In this document: positions 1 through 12,204 of the stretch, in pieces
Position numbering within the stretch: the first letter of the stretch is position 1
Layout of the letters: each line of letters opens with the position of its first letter
Program-made: the position numbers and the translations under genes
The notes under the pieces: model-generated
What the model was told of the DNA's origin: nothing
What the model saw: only the letters and a program-made list of their open reading frames with translations
Database searches by the model: none
From: Euonymus europaeus
Taxonomy: Eukaryota > Streptophyta > Magnoliopsida > Celastrales > Celastraceae
NCBI GenBank assembly: GCA_963580455.1
Contig: OY756961.1
Location: forward strand, 12,133,001-12,197,000
Length of the DNA: 64,000 bases
Direction: 5' to 3'

Positions 1-957
1 GAGAGTTGAGCAACTTCGGACCATCAAAATTGCTATATGTACACTTTTTATTGTTCTTCTATGTCACATTTTACCAGTATAAGCTTCCTAGATTATTTCG
101 ATGCCAAAACACCAACTTTCTTTGACAAATGGACAAAACAGTTAAAACCTCCTCTATAGAGAGTGTTGAGCGACTTCGGACCATCAAAGTTGCTCGGTGT
201 ACAATTTTTATTGTTCTCATATGTCAAATTTTACGAGTATAAGCTTCATAGATTATTTCGAAGCCAAAACACCAACTTTCTATGACAAATGGACGAAACC
301 GTTAAAAGCTCCTCCAAAGAGAGTGTTGAGCGACTTCGGAACATCAAAGTTTCTCGGTGTACACTTTTTATTGTTCTTATATGTCAAATTTACGAGTATA
401 AGCTTCCTAGATTATTTCGATGCCAAAACACCATCTTTCTTTGACAAATGGACAAAACCGTTAAACGCTCCTCCATAGAGAGAGTTGAGCAACTTCGGAC
501 TATCAAAGTTGCTCGGGATAGACTTTTTATTGTTCTTCCATGTGAAATTTTACGAGTATAAGCTTCCTAGATTATTTCGATGCCAAAACACCAACTTTCT
601 ATGACAAATGGACAAAACCGTTAAAAGCTCCTTCATAGAGAGTGTTGAGCGACTTCGGACCATCAAAGTTGCTCGGTGTACAATTTTTATTGTTCCTATA
701 TGTCAAATTTTACGAGTATAAGCTTCATAGATTATTTCGATGCCAAAACACCAACTATCTATGACAAATAGAATAAACCGTTAAAAGCTCCTCCATAGTG
801 AGAGTTGAGCAACTTCGGACTATCAAAGTTGCTCGGGAAAGACTTTTTATTGTTCTTCTATGTCAAATTTTACGAGTATAAGCTTCTTAGATTATTTCAA
901 TGCCAAAACACCAATTTTCTATGACAAATAGACAAAACCGTTAAAAGCTCCTCCATA

Positions 958-1117
958 GAGAGAGTTGAGCAACTTCGGACTATCAAAGTTGCTCGGGATA
1001 GACTTTTTATTGTTCTTATATGTCAAATTTTACGAGTATAAGCTTCCTAGATTATTTCGATGCCAAAACACCAACTTTCTATGACAAATGGACAAAACCC
1101 TTAATAGCTCCTCCATA
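958..1117 (+). repeat. reference 160-bp monomer (type A)
   Basis: A convenient standard copy, exactly 160 bp, with 36-37% G+C. In order it holds: a 9-bp inverted repeat at 967-975 and 986-994; a GGGATAGAC segment; a T-rich stretch near 1001-1020; TCAAATTTTACGAG; the HindIII site AAGCTT at 1040-1045; TTTCGATGCC near 1056-1065; and the ACAAAACC(C/G)TTAA segment before the next monomer. The consensus has five CpG sites: in CTTCGG, GCTCGG, TACGAG, TTCGAT and ACCGTT. This copy has a C in place of G at the last of them. Other types are recognised by changes at fixed positions, such as GTGTACAATT or GAAAGAC instead of GATAGAC, CATAG or CTACA instead of CTAGA, and TAGACA or TTGACA instead of TGGACA. 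Confidence 0.93.
967..994. other. dyad (inverted repeat) core of the satellite monomer, representative copy
   Basis: GAGCAACTT at 967-975 and AAGTTGCTC at 986-994 are perfect reverse complements separated by a 10-base spacer (CGGACTATCA). The structure recurs once per monomer throughout the array. Type B monomers have GAGCGACTT on the left (one mismatch, a G-T wobble in RNA). Type C monomers have AAATTGCTC on the right (one mismatch), and the 159-bp type has AAGTTTCTC. It could extrude as a small cruciform or fold as a hairpin in a transcript; function is not shown. Dyad symmetry is a reported property of several centromeric satellites, which is why it is flagged. Confidence 0.85.
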
Positions 1118-1597
1118 GAGAGAGTTGAGCAACTTCGGACCATCAAAGTTGCTCGGTGTACAATTTTTATTGTTCTCATATGTCAAATTTTACGAGTATA
1201 AGCTTCATAGATTATTTCGATGCCAAAACACCAACTTTCTATGACAAATAGACAAAACCGTTAAAAGCTCCTCCATAGAGAGAGTTGAGCAACTTCGGAC
1301 TATCAAAGTTGCTCGGGATAGACTTTTTATTGTTCTTATATTTCAAATTTTACGAGTATAAGCTTCATAGATTATTTCAATGCCAAAACACCAACTTTCT
1401 ATGACAAATAGACAAAACCGTTAAAAGCTCCTCCATAGAGAGAGTTGAGCAATTTCGGACTATCAAAGTTACTCGGGATAGACTTTTTATTGTTCTTATA
1501 TGTCAAATTTTATGAGTATAAGCTTCCTAGATTATTTCGATGCCAAAACACCAACTTTCTATGACAAATGGACGAAACCGTTAAAAGCTCCTCCATA

Positions 1598-2716
1598 GAG
1601 AGAGTTGAGCAACTTCGGACCATCAAAATTGCTCTATGTACACTTCTTATTGTTCTTCTATGTCACATTTTACCAGTATAAGCTTCCTAGATTATTTCGA
1701 TGCCAAAACACCAACTTTCTTTGGCAAATGGACAAAACAGTTAAAAGCTCCTCTATAGAGAGTGTTGAGCGACTTCGGACCATCAAAGTTGCTCGGTGTA
1801 CAATTTTTATTGTTCTCATATGTCAAATTTTACGAGTATAAGCTTCATAGATTATTTCGATGCCAAAACACCAACTTTCTATGACAAATGGACGAAACCG
1901 TTAAAAGCTCCTCCAAAAAGAGTGTTGAGCGACTTCGGAACATCAAAGTTTCTCGGTGTACACTTTTTATTGTTGTTATATGTCAAATTTACGAGTATGT
2001 GCTTCCTAGATTATTTCGATGCCAAAACACCATCTTTCTTTGACAAATGGACAAAACCGTTAAACGCTCCTCCATAGAGAGAGTTGAGCAACTTCGGACT
2101 GTCAAAGTTGCTCGGGATAGACTTTTTATTGTTCTTCTATGTGAAATTTTACGAGTATAAGCTTCCTGGATTATTTCGATGCCAAAACACCAACTTTCTA
2201 TGACAAATGGACAAAACTGTTAAAAGCTCCTCCACAGAGAGTGTTGAGCGACTTCGGACCATCAAAGTTGCTCAGTGTACAATTTTTATTGTTCTTATAT
2301 GTCAAATTTTACGAGTATAAGCTTCATAGATTATTTCGATGCCAAAACACCAACTATCTATGACAAATAGAATAAACCGTTAAAAGCTCTTCCATAGAGA
2401 GAGTTGAGCAACTTCGGACCATCAAAGTTGCTCGGGAAAGACTTTTTATTGTTCTTCTATGTCAAATTTTACGAGTATAAGTTTCATAGATTATTTCAAT
2501 GCCAAAACACCAACTTTCTATGACAAATTGACAAAACCGTTAAAAGCTCCTCCTTAGAGAGAGTTGAGCAACTTCGGACTATCAAAGTTGCTCGGGATAG
2601 ACTTTTTATTGTTCTTATATGTCAAATTTTACGAGTATAAGCTTCCTAGATTATTTCGATGCCAAAACACCAACTTTCTATGACAAATGGACAAAACCAT
2701 TAAATGCTCCTCCATA
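1598..2716 (+). repeat. seven-monomer higher-order cassette C-B-E-F-G-H-A (1,119 bp), type example
   Basis: Monomer starts are C 1598, B 1758, E 1918, F 2077, G 2237, H 2397 and A 2557, so the unit is six 160-bp monomers plus one 159-bp monomer. F carries TATGTGAAATTTTACG, G carries CAACTATC and AATAGAATAAACC, H carries GGGAAAGAC and TTTCAATGCC, and A carries GGGATAGAC with CCTAGATT. The same order starts at about position 1 and recurs near 11.81, 12.93 and 19.33 kb. Spacings between successive B monomers of 1,118-1,119 bp (seven monomers) or 1,279 bp (eight) are seen several times, which points to an ancestral 7- or 8-monomer unit now partly scrambled. Confidence 0.75.
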
Positions 2717-3675
2717 GAGAGAGTTGAGCAACTTCGGACTATCAAAGTTGCTCGGGATAGACTTTTTATTGTTTTTCTATGTCAAATTTTACGAGTATAA
2801 GCTTCGTACATTATTTCGATGCCAAAACACCAACTTTCTATGACAAATGGACAAAACCATTAAAAGCTCCTCCATAGAGAGAGTTGAGCAACTTCAGACT
2901 ATTAAAATTGCTCTATGTACACTTTTTATTGTTCTTCTATGTCAATTTTTATGAGTATAAGCTTCCTAGATTATTTCGATGCCAAAACACCAACTTTCTA
3001 CGACAAATGGGCAAAACCGTTACAAGCTCCTCCAGAGAGAGTGTTGAGCGACTTCGGATCATCAAAGTTGCTCGGTGTACAATTTTTATTGTTCTTTTAT
3101 GTCAAATTTTACGAGTATATGCTTCATAGATTATTTCGATGCCAAAACACGAACTATCTATGACAAATAGACAAAACCGTTAAAAGCTCCTCATAGAGAG
3201 AGTTGAGCAACTTCGGATTATCAAAGTTGCTCGGGATAGACTTTTTATTGTTCTTATATGTCAAATTTTATGAGTATAAGCTTCCTAGATTATTTCGATG
3301 CCAAAACACGAACTTTCTATGACAAATGGACAAAACCGTTAAAATCTCCTCCATAGAGAGAGTTGAGCAACTTCGGACCATCAAAATTGCTCTATGTACA
3401 CTTTTTATTGTTCTTCTATGTCACATTTTACCAGTATAAGCTTCCTAGATTATTTCGATGCCAAAACACCAACTTTCTTTGACAAATGGACAAAACAGTT
3501 AAAAGCTCCTCTATAGAGAGTGTTGAGCGACTTCGGACCATCAAAGTTGCTCGGTTTACAATTTTTATTGTTCTCATATGTCAAATTTTACGAGTATAAG
3601 CTTCATAGATTATTTCGATGCCAAAACACCAACTTTCTATGACAAATAGACAAAACCGTTAAAAGCTCCTCCATA

Positions 3676-3817
3676 TAGAGAGTTGAGCAACTTCGAACTA
3701 TCAAAGTTGCTCGGGATATATGTCAAATTTTACGAGTATAAGCTTCCTAGATTATTTCGATGCCAAAACACCAACTTTCTATGACAAATGGACAAAACCA
3801 TTAAATGCTCCTCCATA
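3676..3817 (+). repeat. internally deleted 142-bp monomer
   Basis: The segment GGGATATATGTC around 3713-3724 replaces the usual GGGATA-GAC...TTATATGTC, so 18 bp including the whole T-rich stretch are missing. The break joins two AT-rich points that share an ATA, consistent with slippage or microhomology-mediated deletion. It is the largest internal deletion I noticed in the array; other indels are 1-2 bp. Neighbouring monomers have normal length. Confidence 0.85.
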
Positions 3818-6019
3818 GAGAGAGTTGAGCAACTTCGGACTATCAAAGTTGCTCGGGATAGACTTTTTATTGTTGTTCTATGTCAAATTTTACGAGTATA
3901 AGCTTTGTACATTATTTCGATGCCAAAACACCAACTTTTTTTGACAAATGGACAAAACAGTTAAAAGCTCCTCTATAGAGAGTGTTGAGCGACTTCGGAC
4001 CATCAAAGTTGCTCGGTGTACAATTTTTATTGTTCTCATATGTCAAATTTTACGAGTATAAGCTTCATAGATTATTTCGATGCCAAAACACCAACTTTCT
4101 ATGACAAATGGACGAAACCGTTAAAAGCTCCTCCAAAGAGAGTGTTGAGCGACTTCGGAACATCAAAGTTTCTCGGTGTACACTTTTTATTGTTCTTATA
4201 TGTCAAATTTACGAGTATAAGCTTCCTAGATTATTTCGATGCCAAAACACCATCTTTCTTTGACAAATGGACAAAACCGTTAAACGCTCCTCCACAGAGA
4301 GAGTTGAGCAACTTCGTACTATCAAAGTTGCTCGGGATAGACTTTTTATTGTTCTTCTATGTGAAATTTTACGAGTATAAGCTTCATAGATTATTTCGAT
4401 GCCAAAACACGAACTATCTATGACAAATAGAATAAACCGTTAAAAGCTCTTCCATAGAGAGAGTTGAGCAACTTCGGACTATCAAAGTTGCTCGGGAAAG
4501 ACTTTTTAATGTTCTTCTATGTCAAATTTTACGAGTATAAGTTTCATAGATTATTTCAATGCCAAAACACCAACTTTCTATGACAAATAGACAAAACCGT
4601 TAAAAGCACCTCCATAGAGAGAGTTGAGCAACTTCGGACTATCAAAGTTGCTCGGGATAGACTTTTTATTGTTCTTATATGTCAAATTTTACGAATATAA
4701 GCTTCCTAGATTATTTCGATGCCAAAACACCAACTTTTTTTGACAAATGGACAAAACCATTAAATGCTCCTCCATAGAGAGAGTTGAGCAACTTCGGACT
4801 ATCAAAGTTGCTCGGGATAGACATTTTATTGTTGGTCTATGTCAAATTTTACGAGTATAAGCTTCGTACATTATTTCGATGCCAAAACACCAAATTTCTG
4901 TGACAAATGGACAAAACCATTAAAAGCTCTTCCATAGAGAGAGTTGAGCAACTTCGGACCATCAAAATTGCTCTATGTACACTTTTTATTGTTCTTCTAT
5001 GTCACATTTTACCAGTATAAGCTTCCTAGATTATTTCGATGCCAAAACACCAACTTTCTTTGACAAATGGACAAAACAGTTAAAAGCTCCTCTATAGAGA
5101 GTGTTGAGCGACTTCGGACCATGAAAGTTGCTCGGTGTACAATTTTTATTGTTCTCATATGTCAAATTTTACGAGTATAAGCTTCATAGATTATTTCGAT
5201 GCCAAAACACCAACTTTCTATGACAAATGGACGAAACCGTTAAAAGCTCCTCCAAAGAGAGTGTTGAGCGACTTCGGAACATCAAAGTTTCTCGGTGTAC
5301 AATTTTTATTGTTTTTATATGTCAAATTTTACGAGTATAAGCTTCATAGATTATTTTGATGCCAAAACACCAACTATCTATAACAAATAGAATAAACCGT
5401 TAAAAGCTCCTCCATAGTGAGAGTTGAGCAACTTCGGACTATCAAAGTTGCTCGGGAAAGACATTTTATTGTTCTTCTATGTCAAATTTTACGAGTATAA
5501 GCTTCATAGATTATTTCAATGCCAAAACACCAACTTTCTATGACAAATAGACAAAACCGTTAAAAGCTCCTCCATAGAGAGAGTTGAGCAACTTCGGACT
5601 ATCAAAGTTGCTCGGGATAGACTTTTTATTGTTCTTATATGTCAAATTTTACGAGTATAAGCTTCCTAGATTATTTCGATGCCAAAACACCAACTTTCTA
5701 TGACAAATGGACAAAACCGTTAAAAGCTCCTCCATAGAGAGAGTTGAGCAACTTCGGACCATCAAAATTGCTCTATGTACACTTTTTATTGTTCTTCTAT
5801 GTCACATTTTACCAGTATAAGCTTCCTAGATTATTTCGATGCCAAAACACCAACTTTCTATGACAAATGAACAAAACAGTTAAAAGCTCCTCCATAGAGA
5901 GTGTTGAGCGACTTCGGACCATCAAAGTTGCTCGGTGTACAATTTCTATTGTTCTTATATGTCAAATTTTACGAGTATAAGCTTCATAGATTATTTCGAT
6001 GCCAAAACACCAACTATCT

Positions 6020-8899
6020 ATGACAAATAGAATAAACCGTTAAAAGCTCTTCCATAGAGAGAGTTGAGCAACTTCGGACTATCAAAGTTGCTCGGGAAAG
6101 ACTTTTTAATCTTCTTCTAAGTCAAATTTTACGAGTATAAGTTTCATAGATTATTTCAATGCCAAAACACCAACTTTCTATGACAAATAGACAAAACCGG
6201 TAAAAGCACCTCCATAGAGAGAGTTGAGCAACTTCGGACTATCAAAGTTGCTCGGGATAGACTTTTTATTGTTCTTATATGTCAAATTTTACGAGTATAA
6301 GCTTCCTAGATTATTTCGATGCCAAAACACCAACTTTTTTTGACAAATGGACAAAACCATTAAATGCTCCTCCATAGAGAGAGTTGAGCAACTTCGGACT
6401 ATCAAAGTTGCTCGGGATAGACTTTTTATTATTGGTCTATGTCAAATTTTACGAGTATAAGCTTCGTACATTATTTCGATGCCAAAACACCAACTTTCTA
6501 TGACAAATGGACAAAACCATTAAAAGCTCCTCCATAGAGAGAGTTGAGCAACTTCGGACTATGAAAGTTGCTCGGGATAGACTTTTTATTGTTCTTCTAT
6601 GTGAAATTTTACGAGTATAAGCTTCCCACATTATATTGATGCCAAAACACCAACTTTCTATGACAAATGGACAAAACCGTTAAAAGCTCCTCCTTAGAGA
6701 GAGTTGAGCAACTTCGGACTATGAAAGTTGCTCGGGATAGACTTTTTATTGTTCTTATATGTCAAATTTTACGAATATAAGCTTCCTAGATTATTTCGAT
6801 GCCAAAACACCAACTTTTTTTGACAAATGGACAAAACCATTAAATGCTCCTCCATAGAGAGAGTTGAGCAACTTCGGACTATGAAAGTTGCTCGGGATAG
6901 ACTTTTTATTGTTCTTCTATGTGAAATTTTACGAGTATAAGCTTCCCACATTATATTGATGCCAAAACACCAACTTTCTATGACAAATGGACAAAACCGT
7001 TAAAAGCTCCTCCATAGAGAGAGTTGAGCAACTTCGGACCATCAAAATTGCTCTATGTACACTTTTTATTGTTCTTCTATGTCACATTTTACCAGTATAA
7101 GCTTCCTAGATTATTTCGATGCCAAAACACCAACTTTCTTTGACAAATGGACAAAACAGTTAAAAGCTCCTCTATAGAGAGTGTTGAGCGACTTCGGACC
7201 ATGAAAGTTGCTCGGTGTACAATTTTTATTGTTCTCATATGTCAAATTTTACGAGTATAAGCTTCATAGATTATTTCGATGCCAAAACACCAACTTTCTA
7301 TGACAAATGGACGAAACCGTTAAAAGCTCCTCCAAAGAGAGTGTTGAGCGACTTCGAAACATCAAAGTTTCTCGGTGTACAATTTTTATTGTTCTTATAT
7401 GTCAAATTTTACGAGTATAAGCTTCATAGATTATTTCGATGCCAAAACACCAACTATATATAACAAATAGAATAAACCGTTAAAAGCTCTTCCATAGAGA
7501 GAGTTGAGCAACTTCGGACTATCAAAGTTGCTCGGGAAAGACTTTTTAATCTTCTTCTAAGTCAAATTTTACGAGTATAAGTTTCATAGATTATTTCAAT
7601 GCCAAAACACCAACTTTCTATGACAAATAGACAAAACCGGTAAAAGCACCTCCATAGAGAGAGTTGAGCAACTTCGGACTATCAAAGTTGCTCGGGATAG
7701 ACTTTTTATTGTTCTTATATGTCAAATTTTACGAGTATAAGCTTCCTAGATTATTTCGATGCCAAAACACCAACTTTTTTTGACAAATGGACAAAACCAT
7801 TAAATGCTCCTCCATAGAGAGAGTTGAGCAACTTCGGACTATCAAAGTTGCTCGGGATAGACTTTTTATTATTGGTCTATGTCAAATTTTACGAGTATAA
7901 GCTTCGTACATTATTTCGATGCCAAAACACCAACTTTCTATGACAAATGGACAAAACCATTAAAAGCTCCTCCATAGAGAGAGTTGAGCAACTTCGGACT
8001 ATGAAAGTTGCTCGGGATAGACTTTTTATTGTTCTTCTATGTGAAATTTTACGAGTATAAGCTTCCCACATTATATTGATGCCAAAACACCAACTTTCTA
8101 TGACAAATGGACAAAACCGTTAAAAGCTCCTCCTTAGAGAGAGTTGAGCAACTTCGGACTATGAAAGTTGCTCGGGATAGACTTTTTATTGTTCTTATAT
8201 GTCAAATTTTACGAATATAAGCTTCCTAGATTATTTCGATGCCAAAACACCAACTTTTTTTGACAAATGGACAAAACCATTAAATGCTCCTCCATAGAGA
8301 GAGTTGAGCAACTTCGGACTATGAAAGTTGCTCGGGATAGACTTTTTATTGTTCTTCTATGTGAAATTTTACGAGTATAAGCTTCCCACATTATATTGAT
8401 GCCAAAACACCAACTTTCTATGACAAATGGACAAAACCGTTAAAAGCTCCTCCATAGAGAGAGTTGAGCAACTTCGGACCATCAAAATTGCTCTATGTAC
8501 ACTTTTTATTGTTCTTCTATGTCACATTTTACCAGTATAAGCTTCCTAGATTATTTCGATGCCAAAACACCAACTTTCTTTGACAAATGGACAAAACAGT
8601 TAAAAGCTCCTCTATAGAGAGTGTTGAGCGACTTCGGACCATGAAAGTTGCTCGGTGTACAATTTTTATTGTTCTCATATGTCAAATTTTACGAGTATAA
8701 GCTTCATAGATTATTTCGATGCCAAAACACCAACTTTCTATGACAAATGGACGAAACCGTTAAAAGCTCCTCCAAAGAGAGTGTTGAGCGACTTCGGAAC
8801 ATCAAAGTTTCTCGGTGTACAATTTTTATTGTTCTTATATGTCAAATTTTACGAGTATAAGCTTCATAGATTATTTCGATGCCAAAACACCAACTATCT
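6020..8899 (+). repeat. tandem duplication of a 9-monomer (1,440-bp) unit
   Basis: Copies run from about 6,020 to 7,459 and from 7,460 to 8,899 and are nearly identical. They share private markers: ACTTTTTAATCTTCTTCTAAG (6,101 and 7,541), ACCGGTAAAAGCACC, TTATTATTGGTCTATG, and CCCACATTATATTGATGCC twice per copy. The only differences I noticed are CTTCGAAAC against CTTCGGAAC near 7,355 and 8,795, and small changes near the ends. Such a recent duplication is also where an assembler could add or drop a copy. Confidence 0.85.
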
Positions 8900-10040
8900 A
8901 TAACAAATAGAATAAACCGTTAAAAGCTCCTCCATAGTGAGAGTTGAGCAACTTCGGACTATCAAAGTTGCTCGGGAAAGACATTTTATTGTTCTTCTAT
9001 GTCAAATTTTACGAGTATAAGCTTCATAGATTATTTCAATGCCAAAACACCAACTTTCTATGACAAATAGACAAAACCGTTAAAAGCTCCTCCATAGAGA
9101 GAGTTGAGCAACTTCGGACTATCAAAGTTGCTCGGGATAGACTTTTTATTGTTCTTATATGTCAAATTTTACGAGTATAAGCTTCCTAGATTATTTCGAT
9201 GCCAAAACACCAACTTTCTATGACAAATGGACAAAACCGTTAAAAGCTCCTCCATAGAGAGAGTTGAGCAACTTCGGACCATCAAAATTGCTCTATGTAC
9301 ACTTTTTATTGTTCTTCTATGTCACATTTTAGCAGTATAAGCTTCCTAGATTATTTCGATGCCAAAACACCAACTTTCTATGACAAATGAACAAAACAGT
9401 TAAAAGCTCCTCCATAGAGAGTGTTGAGCGACTTCGGACCATCAAAGTTGCTCGGTGTACAATTTCTATTGTTCTTATATGTCAAATTTTACGAGTATAA
9501 GCTTCATAGATTATTTCGATGCCAAAACACCAACTATCTATGACAAATAGAATAAACCGTTAAAAGCTCTTCCATAGAGAGAGTTGAGCAACTTCGGACT
9601 ATCAAAGTTGCTCGGGAAAGACTTTTTAATCTTCTTCTAAGTCAAATTTTACGAGTATAAGTTTCATAGATTATTTCAATGCCAAACCACCAACTTTCTA
9701 TGACAAATAGACAAAACCGGTAAAAGCACCTCCATAGAGAGAGTTGAGCAACTTCGGACTATCAAAGTTGCTCGGGATAGACTTTTTATTGTTCTTATAT
9801 GTCAAATTTTACGAGTATAAGCTTCCTAGATTATTTCGATGCCAAAACACCAACTTTTTTTGACAAATGGACAAAACCATTAAATGCTCCTCCATAGAGA
9901 GAGTTGAGCAACTTCGGACTATCAAAGTTGCTCGGGATAGACTTTTTATTATTGGTCTATGTCAAATTTTACGAGTATAAGCTTCGTACATTATTTCGAT
10001 GCCAAAACACCAACTTTCTATGACAAATGGACAAAACCAT
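8450..10040 (+). repeat. ten-monomer block duplicated from 4,930-6,520 (3,520 bp = 22 monomers apart)
   Basis: About 1.59 kb here matches 4,930-6,520 with only a few differences. Shared markers include ACCATGAAAGTTG (5,119 and 8,639), CATAGTGAGAG followed by GAAAGACATTTT, TATGACAAATGAACAAAACAG (5,860 and 9,380) and the ACTTTTTAATC variant. The block brackets the 9-monomer tandem duplication, so the order of events is probably block duplication combined with local expansion. Confidence 0.75.
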
Positions 10041-12204
10041 TAAAAGCTCTTCCATAGAGAGAGTTGAGCAACTTCGGACCATCAAAATTGCTCTATGTAC
10101 ACTTTTTATTGTTCTTCTATGTCACATTTTACCAGTATAAGCTTCCTAGATTATTTCGATGCCAAAACACCAACTTTCTTTGACAAATGGACAAAACAGT
10201 TAAAAGCTCCTCTATAGAGAGTGTTGAGCGACTTCGGACCATCAAAGTTGCTCGGTGTACAATTTTTATTGTTCTCATATGTCAAATTTTACGAGTATAA
10301 GCTTCATAGATTATTTCGATGCCAAAACACCAACTTTCTATGACAAATGGACAAAACCGTTAAAGGCTCCTCCAAAGAGAGTGTTGAGCGACTTCGGAAC
10401 ATCAAAGTTTCTCGGTGTACACTTTTTATTGTTCTTATATGTCAAATTTACGAGTATAAGCTTCCTAGATTATTTCGATGCCAAAACACCATCTTTCTTT
10501 GACAAATGGACAAAACCGTTAAACGCTCCTCCACAGAGAGAGTTGAGCAACTTCGTACTATCAAAGTTGCTCGGGATAGACTTTTTATTGTTATTCTATG
10601 TGAAATTTTACGAGTATAAGCTTCCTAGATTATTTCGATGCCAAAACACCAACCTTCTATGACAAATGGACAAAACCGTTAAAAGCTCCTCCATAGAGAG
10701 TGTTGAGCGACTTCGGACCATCAAAGTTGCTCGGTGTACAATTTTTATTGTTCTCATATGTCAAATTTTACGAGTATAAGCTTCAGAGATTATTTCGATG
10801 CCAAAACACCAACTTTCTATGACAAATGGACGAAACCGTTAAAAGCTCCTCCAAAGAGAGTGTTGAGCGTCTTCGGAACATCAAAGTTTCTTGGTGTACA
10901 CTTTTTGTTGTTGTTATATGTCAAATTTATGAGTATGTGCTTCCTAGATTATTTCGATACCAAAACACCATCTTTCTTTGACAAATGGACAAAACCGTTA
11001 AACGCTCCTCCATAGAGAGAGTTGAGAAACTTCGGACTATCAAAGTTGCTCGGGATAGACTTTTTATTGTTCTTCTATGTGAAATTTTACGAGTATAAGC
11101 TTCCTAGATTATTTCGATGCCAAAACACCAACTTTCTATGACAAATGGACAAAACAGTTAAAAGCTCCTCCATAGAGAGTGTTGAGCGACTTCGGACCAT
11201 CAAAGTTGCTCGGTGTAAAATTTCTATTGTTCTTATATGTCAAATTTTACGAGTATAAGCTTCATAGATTATTTCGATGCCAAAACACCAACTATCTATG
11301 ACAAATAGAATAAACCGTTAAAAGCTCTTCCATAGAGAGAGTTGAGCAACTTCGGACTATCAAAGTTGCTCGGGAAAGACTTTTTAATGTTCTTCTATGT
11401 CAAATTTTACGAGTATAAGTTTCATAGATTATTTCAATGCGAAAACACCAACTTTCTATGACAAATAGATAAAACCGTTAAAAGCACCTCCATAGAGAGA
11501 GTTGAGCAACTTCGGACTATCAAAGTTGCTCGGGATAGACTTTTTATTGTTCTTATATGTCAAATTTTACGAGTATAAGCTTCCTAGATTATTTCGATGC
11601 CAAAACACCAACTTTTTTTGACAAATGGACAAAACCATTAAATGCTCCTCCATAGAGAGAGTTGAGCAACTTCGGACTATCAAAGTTGCTCGGGATAGAC
11701 TTTTTATTGTTGGTCTATGTCAAATTTTACGAGTATAAGCTTCGTACATTATTTCGATGCCAAAACACCAACTTTCTATGACAAATGGACAAAACCATTA
11801 AAAGCTCTTCCATAGAGAGAGTTGAGCAACTTCGGACCATCAAAATTGCTCTATGTACACTTTTTATTGTTCTTCTATGTCACATTTTACCAGTATAAGC
11901 TTCCTAGATTATTTCGATGCCAAAACACCAACTTTCTTTGACAAATGGACAAAACAGTTAAAAGCTCCTCTATAGAGAGTGTTGAGCGACTTCGGACCAT
12001 CAAAGTTGCTCTGTGTACAATTTTTATTGTTCTCATATGTCAAATTTTACGAGTATAAGCTTCATAGATTATTTCGATGCCAAAACACCAACTTTCTATG
12101 ACAAATGGACGAAACCGTTAAAAGCTCCTCCAAAGAGAGTGTTGAGCGAGTTCGGAACATCAAAGTTTCTCGGTGTACACTTTTTATTGTTCTTATATGT
12201 CAAA

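Noticed and set aside
6449..8391. Minus-strand open frames of 60 codons in identical pairs
   Set aside because: Also satellite; their identity simply reflects the 1,440-bp duplication.
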